Source: Clostridia bacterium
GTDB taxonomy: Bacteria > Bacillota_A > Clostridia > Christensenellales > Aristaeellaceae
NCBI GenBank assembly: GCA_017530275.1
Contig: JAFXMP010000234.1
Location: forward strand, 1-13,718
Direction: 5' to 3'
Length of the DNA stretch: 13,718 bases
The translations under genes and the position numbers were made by a program. The notes below the pieces were generated by a model, which saw only the letters and a program-made list of their open reading frames with translations, searched no databases and was not told where the DNA came from. Shown here piece by piece: positions 7,749 through 13,718 of the stretch (within the stretch, counting starts at the first letter, position 1; every line of letters starts with the position of its first letter).

Positions 7749-9050
7749 TCATTCCAGGATGGTGACGCCATCCTTTGTGTATACGGATATACGGTAGTCG
7801 TTTTGTGCATTGCAGCCTACGATACCGCGCACGTCATACACGCTGTCTTCTTTGAGATCGAGGAAACTGGAGAGGTCGGGGTCTATCCAAAGCCATAGCA
7901 CGTCATACACGCCGTCCTCATTAGGATCAAGGGAAATCAGACGGCCTGTGTTGCCGGAAGTATCTTCTTCCGACAGGGCGGCGTATTTTCCCCTGACCCA
8001 TACGGTTGTCCCCTGCGCCAGATAGGCGAAATCGTAGGTTTCCGGACCGGATTCCGTTTCAATGGTCACAATGCTGTAAAACTGCTCCGGTGTGATTTCC
8101 GTCCAGGCGGGGGCATGGCCTTGGCTTATGATCTGGATGTTGCCGGGGTCCTTGGGCTTCATCATGCGGTAGGTGAGGCCGGAAACCTGCCAGGTATGCC
8201 CGGCTTCATAGTACTGCACGGTGCCCACGATGCGGGCCTCGTTGCCAACGGTCAGCACCTCCAGACCCGCGCCGCTCAGGTTGGCGCCGTAGTAGACGCT
8301 AAAGCCGAAGTACAGGCCCGTTTCCGCATCGTAATCCTCGATGAACACGCTGTTGTTGTGGTTCACGGTGATCACACCGCTGAAAGCCACCTTCTTGCCG
8401 TCGTATGCTTCGGGATGCAGGCGAATTTCCCTGATGGTCAGTTCGATGGCATCGCCGTAGAAGAAATCCGGGTCTTTTTCGCCGGAGTAGATGCAAAGCT
8501 TGTTAGCCCGCGCCTGGGCGATGGCCGCCATGCAGGTATCCCCGTATCGGTTCTGGGCGGAGGAATAGGCGATGGCGAGGCCGTTTTGCAAAAGCTCAAT
8601 GTTCAGGTTCCGGAAATCCTGTTCTCCCTTTTGCCGGTACCACACCCACACCAGGTAACGGGTGGAGGTGGAATCCAGATTCCAGGCGCCGTCGTCCGAT
8701 TCGATCCAAATTTCTTCGGCATTTTCCAGCTTTTCCCGGGTAAAGCGGGCGGCGGCCTTTCCCCATTCCTCGATTTGACCGGTGGCTTCGGGGGTATTCA
8801 CCGCGATATAGCGGGCTTTGAGCACGCCGTCCGAAACGAGGGTTTCCGGCACGATGAAATGGGTGGTATCGCCGTCAACGTAGGTTTTGACGGTGACCTG
8901 CTGCCTCACGGTTTCGGACTGCTTGTCAAACCTGATTTGTCCGGCGAAATCCACGGTTGCCGTTTCTTCCGCCAGCGCGGGACAGAACAGGGAAACCGTG
9001 AGCAGCGCGGCCAGTGTCAGGAGGGCAAAGGAACGAATGAAGGCTTTCAT
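7749..9050 (-). CDS. Secreted thermonuclease (staphylococcal nuclease-like) with C-terminal OB-like domains
   Basis: 433 residues, about three times the length of a bare SNase domain. Signal peptide with cleavage after PALA (residue 27). SNase domain at about 52-190: VDGDT (D61), R80 in ARYIAVNTPE, E88 and R131 in TSTRYLVWVW correspond to staphylococcal D21, R35, E43 and R87; NGLAIAY and IYSGEKD match its end. The residue equivalent to D40, a calcium ligand, is Asn (N85). The remainder holds an OB-like segment (about 202-292, FSGVI...GNEARIVGTVQYY) and a further beta-rich segment with DPNEDGVYD (375-383), which resembles part of a calcium-binding loop. Expected activity: calcium-dependent cleavage of extracellular DNA/RNA to 3'-phosphate products. 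AGGAGG eight bases before ATG 9050. It starts 21 bases after the TAA at 9072 that ends the solute-binding protein, and is 21 bases before the OB-fold gene: one operon. Confidence 0.87.
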   Translation of the reverse strand: MKAFIRSFALLTLAALLTVSLFCPALAEETATVDFAGQIRFDKQSETVRQQVTVKTYVDGDTTHFIVPETLVSDGVLKARYIAVNTPEATGQIEEWGKAAARFTREKLENAEEIWIESDDGAWNLDSTSTRYLVWVWYRQKGEQDFRNLNIELLQNGLAIAYSSAQNRYGDTCMAAIAQARANKLCIYSGEKDPDFFYGDAIELTIREIRLHPEAYDGKKVAFSGVITVNHNNSVFIEDYDAETGLYFGFSVYYGANLSGAGLEVLTVGNEARIVGTVQYYEAGHTWQVSGLTYRMMKPKDPGNIQIISQGHAPAWTEITPEQFYSIVTIETESGPETYDFAYLAQGTTVWVRGKYAALSEEDTSGNTGRLISLDPNEDGVYDVLWLWIDPDLSSFLDLKEDSVYDVRGIVGCNAQNDYRISVYTKDGVTILE

Positions 9051-9071
9051 GGCGTTCCCCTCCTGATCAGA

Positions 9072-10454
9072 TTACAGGCTGTATTCGCAGGCGTCGATGG
9101 CCTTTTCAAACAGCTTGTTGATCTCAGCGTCCACGTCGCTGCCGTCGGGCACGGTCAGGCAGGCGGGCAGCAGGGCGGCCACTTCGTCACGGGCAGTGGA
9201 GGAACCGTTGAAGGCGGGGGAGGTATAGTAAGCGTCCTGCTACTCCAAGCAGACCTTGGCGGAGAGGGCGGATACATAGTTGCCGCCGTCAGCCTTGGAC
9301 AGGAAGTCAGCGTACACTTCGTTATCGGTGACGGACTTGATCACGGGCACGTAGCCGGAGGCCATGGAGAATTCCGCCTGGAATTCCACGTTGGTGGTGA
9401 GGAACTTGACGAACAGCCAGGAGGCGATCACTTCCTGCTCGTTGGCCTTCTTGAAGATGCACAGGGAGGGACCCTGGGAAATGACCTTGCGGTTGTCGGG
9501 ATTGGCCTGGGGAATGGTGGCGATGCCCACTTCAAAGGGATAGTTGCCGTCCGCGTCCTTGGCGGGGCGCTGATAGGTGGCGCCGGCGGAGGAGCCGATG
9601 CTCATATAGCTCCTGATTTCGCTGGTGGAGGTGAACAGGCCGGAGGTGTAAGCGCCGTACAGCTTCTGGGTGGTCAGGTAGCCTTCCTGATACCATTCGC
9701 GGAACTGCTTGACGAACGCCTGGTTTTCGGGGGTGTTGAACAGGAAGTGGGGTTCGGTGGCGCTGGTGTAGGGGGTGCCCAGCTGTTCGGTCATGGTGAT
9801 GAACCAGTTGCCTTCGCTGTCGTAGCCCAGGGGGATGCTCATGGGATCGATTTCCACGATTTTGGCGCAGACGGCTTCCAGTTCGTCCCAGGTGGTGGGC
9901 ACGGAAATGCCGTTAGCGTCGAAGAAGGTCTTGTTATAGTAGAGCACTTCGGTGGACTTGGAGAGCGGCATGGTGTACATTTTGCCGTCGCCGTATTCCA
10001 TACCTTCGTTGTAGTAGCCCTCGATGAAGTCGGCTTTCTGCTCGGCGGTCAGGCCCAGAATTTCGGTGCTGCCGTCGGCGCGGGTCACAACGGCGTCACT
10101 GTCGATATACTTGTCCAGGGTCTGCACGGCCTTGGCCAGGTTGTACAGGGCCACGTGGTCCGGGTAGCAGTAGGCGATGTTGGGCTGGGTGCCTACGGTG
10201 ATTTCGGTGGACACCTGGTCGCGCACGTCGTCATAGCTGCCCACGGCGGTGTACTGCACATGGATGTTGGGATACAGGGCGTTGAATTCCGCGATGTAGG
10301 TATCCAGCACGGTGGTCAGGTTGCTGCCCATGGTGTGGTAGAAGGTGATGGTCACGTCGCTGCCGTCATAGGCGGGCGCGGTTTCAGCGGAGGCGAAGCC
10401 GCACACGCTCAGCAGCATGGCGAGAAGCAGAAGCAGAGAGACGAGTTTTTTCAT
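9072..10454 (-). CDS. ABC transporter extracellular solute-binding protein (UgpB/CUT1-like), interrupted by in-frame TAG
   Basis: Substrate receptor of the importer encoded just upstream. Signal peptide MKKLVSLLLLLAMLLSVCGFASA; the mature protein starts ETAPAYDG. Family 1 binding-protein features: TFYHTMGS near the N-terminus, TQPNIAYCYPDHVALY, GKMYTMPLSKSTEVLYYNK, PTTWDELEAVC, SIGSSAGATY. The frame meets TAG at 9240-9242 after 404 residues, yet 55 more codons follow in frame to TAA at 9072. These include QDAYYTSPAFNGSSTARD, the conserved C-terminal block of these proteins. With the TAG decoded the product is 460 residues, a normal size, and the TAA falls 21 bases before the nuclease ATG. ATG 10454 is preferred to an ATG 29 codons upstream because the signal peptide starts there; AAAGGATGG lies upstream. 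Substrate unknown: similarity to the UgpB group allows a sugar or a glycerol-phosphate-like ligand. Alternative: a pseudogene cut to 404 residues. Confidence 0.9.
9240..9242 (-). other. In-frame TAG inside the solute-binding protein gene
   Basis: Reads GAG TAG CAG GAC on the minus strand. Coding continues in the same frame after it with family-conserved sequence (DAYYTSPAFNGSS). A single C-to-T change from CAG would create it. The following base is C, a weak termination context. No ATG follows within the remaining 55 codons, so internal restart is not an explanation. Confidence 0.9.
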
Positions 10455-10546
10455 CTTGATTTTCCATCCTTTCTTAATTGGAATCATGTTGTATGTTACA
10501 GGCAAAACTGCCAGATAACCGGAATAATGGAAATCAGGCAAAGGAG

Positions 10547-10597
10547 TTCCTAAGAAAACCGGGAAAAGAAATGAATTCCTCTATGGTTTTCTCGGAA
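10547..10597. repeat. Imperfect inverted repeat before the solute-binding protein gene
   Basis: TTCCTAAGAAAACC (10547-10560) pairs with GGTTTTCTCGGAA (10585-10597): eight plus four base pairs with a small internal loop and a 24-base apical loop. It lies between the 21-bp hairpin and the solute-binding protein gene. It has no T-run on either strand. It may be a leader structure or an operator. The whole 199-base gap 10455-10653 holds no gene; a weak TTGCCT-17-TTATCT promoter-like pair on the minus strand was also noted. Confidence 0.35.
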
Positions 10598-10603
10598 GGG
10601 GGT

Positions 10604-10648
10604 CTGGGGGAAACCGCTCTTTTGGCACAAAAGAGCGGTTTCCCCCAG
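10604..10648. repeat. Perfect 21-bp stem inverted repeat after the second permease gene
   Basis: Arms 10604-10624 and 10628-10648 are exact reverse complements around the three-base loop GCA. On the minus strand the hairpin begins five bases after the permease TGA. Neither strand has a T-run after it, so it is not a classic intrinsic terminator. In ABC operons such intercistronic hairpins commonly protect the upstream message or allow the binding protein to be made in excess; that role is inferred here. Confidence 0.85.
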
Positions 10649-10653
10649 CATTC

Positions 10654-11547
10654 TCATCCTTTGATCCCACTCCTGCTCACGCCGCTCATGATGTACTTGC
10701 GCAGGAACACGAACACCAGGAACAGGGGGGCGCTGACCAGGGCCACGGCGGCCATCTGAACGGGGTAGTTCACGTCGCCGGTGGTATCGGTAAAGGCGTT
10801 GCGCAGACCGTTGGTGATCAGGCGATGGGCTTCGTCGTTGGCGACCAGCCGGGGCCAGATATAGCTGTTCCACGCGCCCATCATCTTGAGGATGGTAATG
10901 GAAATGAGCGTGGGCAGGGAGAGGGGCACCATGACCTTCCACAGATATTTCAGGTCGCTGGTGCCGTCCACCTTGGCGGCAAGATACAGTTCATTGGGGA
11001 TTTGCAGGAAGTTCTGCCGCAAGAGGTAGATGTAGAACACGCTCACTAAGAAGGGCACGATCAGCACCGTGTAGGTGTTGCGCCAGCCCAAATTGGTGAC
11101 GGTGGCGAAATTGGTGATGGTGAAGAGCTCGCCGGGGATCATCATGGTGGCAAGCAGAGCGGCGAAGAGCAATTCCTTGCCCTTGAATTCCAGCCGGGCG
11201 AAGGCGAAGGCCGTGAACACGGTGATCACCAGGGAAAGCAGGGTAGAAACGATGCCCACGATCATGGTGTTCTTGAACAGCACGCCTAAGCTGGCGGTGG
11301 TGAAGGCGTCGGCGTAGTTGGTGATCAATACCTGCATGGGCCAGAAGGTGGGCGGGCTCAGGCGGTATTCAGACAGGGATTTCAGGGAGGAAATGATCAT
11401 CCAGTAGAAGGGGAAGAGCACAATGGCGGCCATGACGATCAGGAACAGATAAATACCGGATTGACCCAGGAATTTCAGGATCTTTTGCCTGCCGGAGGTT
11501 TTCTGCATATCCCGGGCATGCATCACCTGCATGGTATTCTGCGACAT
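10654..11547 (-). CDS. ABC sugar-type importer permease (MalG/MsmG/UgpE-like)
   Basis: 297-residue inner-membrane subunit of a CUT1-type importer. Hydrophobic segments fit six transmembrane helices, the first at about 32-54 (YLFLIVMAAIVLFPFYWMI). The cytoplasmic EAA loop that docks on the ATPase is YLAAKVDGTSDLKYLWKVMV (188-207) followed by P208. The protein ends SRSGIKG, like the usual GAVKG end of MalG-type subunits. ATG 11547 is supported by AAGGAGG seven to eight bases upstream. The start lies 15 bases after the stop of the partner permease, with the ribosome site inside that gap. The perfect hairpin follows the TGA directly. It forms the channel with the other permease; ligand specificity cannot be inferred from it. 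Confidence 0.93.
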   Translation of the reverse strand: MSQNTMQVMHARDMQKTSGRQKILKFLGQSGIYLFLIVMAAIVLFPFYWMIISSLKSLSEYRLSPPTFWPMQVLITNYADAFTTASLGVLFKNTMIVGIVSTLLSLVITVFTAFAFARLEFKGKELLFAALLATMMIPGELFTITNFATVTNLGWRNTYTVLIVPFLVSVFYIYLLRQNFLQIPNELYLAAKVDGTSDLKYLWKVMVPLSLPTLISITILKMMGAWNSYIWPRLVANDEAHRLITNGLRNAFTDTTGDVNYPVQMAAVALVSAPLFLVFVFLRKYIMSGVSRSGIKG

Positions 11548-11562
11548 ACATATCCCTCCTTC

Positions 11563-12507
11563 TCAGTAGTGCACGCGCTTCTTGCTCACCCACAGGTTGA
11601 TCAGGGTGACCACAAGAATGATGCCGAACAGGATCAGGGCGGCGGCGCTGGCCCGGCCCTGGTTGTTGCTGGCCAGGGAATCGTAAATCAGCCCCACCAT
11701 GGTGTTCAGCCGGTGGGCTTCATGCACGGGACCCATGGATTCGCCGAAGATGCCCACGATGCTGGTGTATTCCTTGAATCCGGCGATGAAGCCGGTGATC
11801 ACCACGTAGGCCAGCATGGGGGAGAGCAGGGGCACGGTGATCCGGGTGAGCACCCGCCAGCGGGGGGTGGAGTCCACCTTGGCGGCTTCATAGTACTGCT
11901 TGTTGATGCTGGTGAGGCCCCCCAGCAGGATCAAAATTTTGAAGGGCAGGGCGTTCCAGACGATGTACACGATCAAAACGAACATGTTGGCCCAGTAGTC
12001 CGAGCCGGAATTGATCCAGTTGACCCAATTGCCGCCGAAAAAGCGGATGATGTCGTTCACGATGCCGTAGCTGCTGATGAGGGGCCGCCGGGTGCCCACG
12101 CTGCCGATCACGTTGAACATGGCGGCGAACACCATGCCGATGGCGATGGAGTTGGTCACGTAGGGCAGGAAGAAGATGGTCTGAAGCGCTTTCTGCAACG
12201 GCTTAATGGCGTGCAGGGCCACGGCGATGAGCAGGGCCAGGATGGTGCTCACCGGCACGGTGATCAGGCAAAGAAAGATCGTATTGGTCAGGGCCTGCTT
12301 GAATTCAGCGTTCTGGGCCACCTTCACGAAGTTCCCGAAGCCGAAGCGGAAGGAAGATTCCCCGCCGATTTTCGCCAGGCCGCTGTAATCCTCCATGAAC
12401 GCCATGGCCACGGTGTTGATGATGGGCCATACGGTGAAGATCAGCAGCAGCACGATGGCGGGGGCCAGGTACAGCCAGGCTTTCCACTGTTGTTTGCTTT
12501 CAACCAT
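11563..12507 (-). CDS. ABC sugar-type importer permease (MalF/MsmF/UgpA-like)
   Basis: 314-residue partner permease. First helix at about 11-33 (WLYLAPAIVLLLIFTVWPI), the typical MsmF/UgpA N-terminus; further helices give about six in total. The EAA loop is YYEAAKVDSTPRWRVLTRIT (205-224), then VP (225-226), the docking site for the ATPase; its usual Gly after VD is Ser (S212), a small variation. The C-terminal region AAALILFGIILVVTLINLWV (about 288-307) is family-typical. The start is ATG 12507, with GAGGTGAT, a near-complete anti-16S match, overlapping the stop of the ATPase gene six bases upstream. This tight spacing shows that the true end of the ATPase gene is 12514, not the TAG at 12832. 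Confidence 0.93.
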   Translation of the reverse strand: MVESKQQWKAWLYLAPAIVLLLIFTVWPIINTVAMAFMEDYSGLAKIGGESSFRFGFGNFVKVAQNAEFKQALTNTIFLCLITVPVSTILALLIAVALHAIKPLQKALQTIFFLPYVTNSIAIGMVFAAMFNVIGSVGTRRPLISSYGIVNDIIRFFGGNWVNWINSGSDYWANMFVLIVYIVWNALPFKILILLGGLTSINKQYYEAAKVDSTPRWRVLTRITVPLLSPMLAYVVITGFIAGFKEYTSIVGIFGESMGPVHEAHRLNTMVGLIYDSLASNNQGRASAAALILFGIILVVTLINLWVSKKRVHY

Positions 12508-12513
12508 GCCGCA

Positions 12514-13614
12514 TCACCTCATAATATAGATCCGTTCTTCGGTTTCCTTGCTGAAAATGAAGAGCTTATGGGGCTTGATGTCGTACTGCACGAAGTTTTC
12601 GGAGATATCGAGCTTATTGTCGGAATTGATGATGGAGCGGACGAAGGGATTCAGGCTGGCTTCATGGGTGGAAACGATGCTCATATCGCGGCCCATGACT
12701 TCCACGTTGACCGGCCTGCACTTGAGCGCCCCGTTTTCGCTTAACACAAAACCCTCGGGCCGGATGCCGATGATCACTTCCTGATCCGCCACGTCCTCGA
12801 TCTCCATGACCTGATCGCGGCCAACATAGAGCTAGCCGCCCTTCACGTAGCCGGAGAACACATTGATGGGCGGCGTGCCCAGGAACTTGGCCACGAACAG
12901 GTTGGCGGGATCGTCGTACACATCCTGTGGCTTGCCGATCTGCTGTACGACGCCCGCTTTCATGACCACGATCATATCGGAAATACTCATGGCTTCTTCC
13001 TGGTCGTGGGTGACGAACACGGTGGTAATGCCCGTTTCCTTCTGGATGCGGCGGATTTCTTCGCGGGTCTGGAGGCGGAGCCGGGCGTCCAGGTTGGAAA
13101 GCGGTTCGTCCAGCAGCAGCACCCTTGGCATTTTCACCAGGGCCCGGGCGATGGCTACGCGTTGCTGCTGGCCGCCGGAAAGCTCGCTGGGTTTGCGGTC
13201 CAGCAGCTGTTCGATCTGCACCAGCTTGGCGGCTTCATAGGCCCGGTCCAGCATGGCGTTTTTATCCAGCTTATCCTTGCCCTTCAGGTTTTGCAGGGGG
13301 AAGAGGATGTTCTGCTTTACGGTGAGATGCGGGTACAGGGCGTAGTTCTGGAACACCAGGCCGATGCCGCGGTTTTCCGTGGAAAGCTCCGTCACGTCGT
13401 CTTCGCCGAAGAAGATTTTTCCGCTGGAGGGCTTTTGCAGGCCGCTGATCATGTACAGCGTGGTGCTCTTGCCGCAGCCGGAGGGCCCCAGCAGGCCGAT
13501 CAGCTTGCCGTCCGGTATTTCAAAATTGAAATTGTTGACGGCAATGACCTCTTCATCCGATTTTTTATTGCGGCTGGGAAAGATCTTGGTCAGGTTTTGC
13601 AGTACAATTTTCAT
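12514..13614 (-). CDS. ugpC: ABC importer ATPase, MsmX/UgpC type, interrupted by in-frame TAG
   Basis: Energises the two permeases at the cytoplasmic face of the membrane. Nucleotide-binding domain intact: Walker A GPSGCGKST (43-51), Q-loop Q89, signature LSGGQ (145-149), Walker B VLLLDE (165-170), switch H203. After FLGTPPINVFSGYVKGG (260) the frame has TAG (codon 261), then LYVGRDQV and 97 more residues of the family's C-terminal regulatory OB domain: EVIIGIRPEGF, NVEVMGRDMSIVSTHE, IKPHKLFIF. Decoded through TAG the product is 366 residues, exactly the MsmX/UgpC length. No frameshift is present. The ATG inside the second part (12807) has no ribosome site, so a separate downstream product is unlikely. 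AAAGGAGG and GGAAGGGG precede ATG 13614. First gene of the operon. The symbol names the family only; the transported substrate is unknown. Termination at TAG would leave a 260-residue ATPase without its regulatory domain. Confidence 0.9.
12832..12834 (-). other. In-frame TAG inside the ABC ATPase gene
   Basis: Reads GGC GGC TAG CTC TAT on the minus strand. The C-terminal domain continues in the same frame and ends seven bases before the next gene's ATG. The following base is C, as at the TAG in the solute-binding protein gene. In the family this position lies in a variable beta-turn, commonly Lys, Arg or Gln, so the replaced residue cannot be fixed by eye. Confidence 0.9.
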
Positions 13615-13657
13615 ACGGTTCCCCTTCCTCCTTTGTGTGTATATTGACGCGCATTCC

Positions 13658-13672
13658 TTCCGCGGAACGCGG
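13658..13672. promoter_or_regulatory. Palindrome upstream of the ABC operon, possible operator
   Basis: TTCCGCGGAA (13658-13667) is a perfect 10-base palindrome and overlaps a second inverted repeat CCGCG-GAA-CGCGG (13660-13672). It lies 44 bases before the ATPase ATG at 13614, where an operator would be expected. I see no convincing -35/-10 pair on the minus strand in 13615-13718 (only a weak TATACA at about 13638-13643), so the promoter could be elsewhere or of another type. Confidence 0.3.
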
Positions 13673-13718
13673 TAAGGTTCAGTATTCTTGTTTTCGAGCC
13701 AGCTCAGACGCGATTTTC

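Noticed and set aside
9240..9242. A selenocysteine or frameshift explanation for the interruptions
   Set aside because: Selenocysteine uses UGA, not UAG, and the reading frame is unchanged on both sides of each TAG.
8115..10553. An 812-codon open frame on the plus strand opposite the nuclease and binding-protein genes
   Set aside because: Its translation is dominated by Gly, His, Val and Gln without any domain pattern, as expected opposite GC-rich genes with biased third positions; the minus-strand genes have signal peptides, ribosome sites and conserved motifs.
10604..10648. The perfect hairpin as a rho-independent terminator
   Set aside because: No T-run follows the stem on either strand, and the binding-protein gene downstream belongs functionally to the same operon; it is recorded as an inverted repeat instead.
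11461..12744. A 427-codon open frame on the plus strand opposite the permeases
   Set aside because: Same shadow composition (His, Gly, Asp, Gln), no ribosome site, and the opposite strand encodes two clear permeases.
12514..12807. A separate 97-residue gene for the C-terminal part of the ABC ATPase
   Set aside because: No ribosome site precedes ATG 12807, and the frame is continuous with the ATPase through the TAG; it is the regulatory domain of the same protein.

Overview
The window reads like a chromosomal piece of a GC-rich, anaerobic, gut- or rumen-type Clostridia member (Bacillota). Reasons: strong AGGAGG-type ribosome sites before nearly every gene, a G/C bias at third codon positions, a DUF4003-type protein, an MsmX/UgpC-type sugar importer, and exported proteins with short MKK...ALA signal peptides plus Ig-like and OB-fold repeat domains. 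This placement is inference. I found no rRNA, tRNA, CRISPR array or insertion sequence.

Layout. (1) Positions 1-2841, minus strand: an almost complete exported M16 metallopeptidase of the presequence-protease type, cut at its C-terminus by the window edge. It has a well-formed promoter at 2875-2903. (2) Positions 2996-6008, plus strand, divergent from it: two tandem DHH/DHHA1 phosphoesterases (NrnA-like) with an ATGA overlap, then a DUF4003-type protein. A long hairpin at 6017-6064 lies between convergent genes and can terminate both. (3) Positions 6072-13614, minus strand: one tightly packed apparent operon. In transcription order it holds a sugar-type ABC ATPase, two permeases, a solute-binding protein, a secreted staphylococcal-nuclease-like enzyme with C-terminal OB-like domains, and a secreted Ig-like/OB-fold protein with striking 19-residue repeats.

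The most unusual observation is that two of the operon's conserved genes, the ATPase and the solute-binding protein, are each split by an in-frame TAG. Homologous sequence continues in the same frame after the TAG, without any frameshift, to a normal stop placed just before the next gene's ribosome site. Both TAGs are followed by C, a leaky context. The only other TAG at a gene end (second DHH gene) is followed one codon later by an in-frame TGA. All three are therefore compatible with TAG being read as an amino acid (reassignment, a suppressor tRNA, or programmed readthrough). Two independent nonsense mutations or assembly errors remain the main alternative.

Working model (inference): the secreted nuclease and OB-fold protein bind and cut extracellular nucleic acid, the UgpB/MsmX-like importer takes up a released sugar or phosphorylated product, and the neighbouring DHH enzymes finish short oligonucleotides or pAp inside the cell. 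The importer's substrate cannot be read from sequence.
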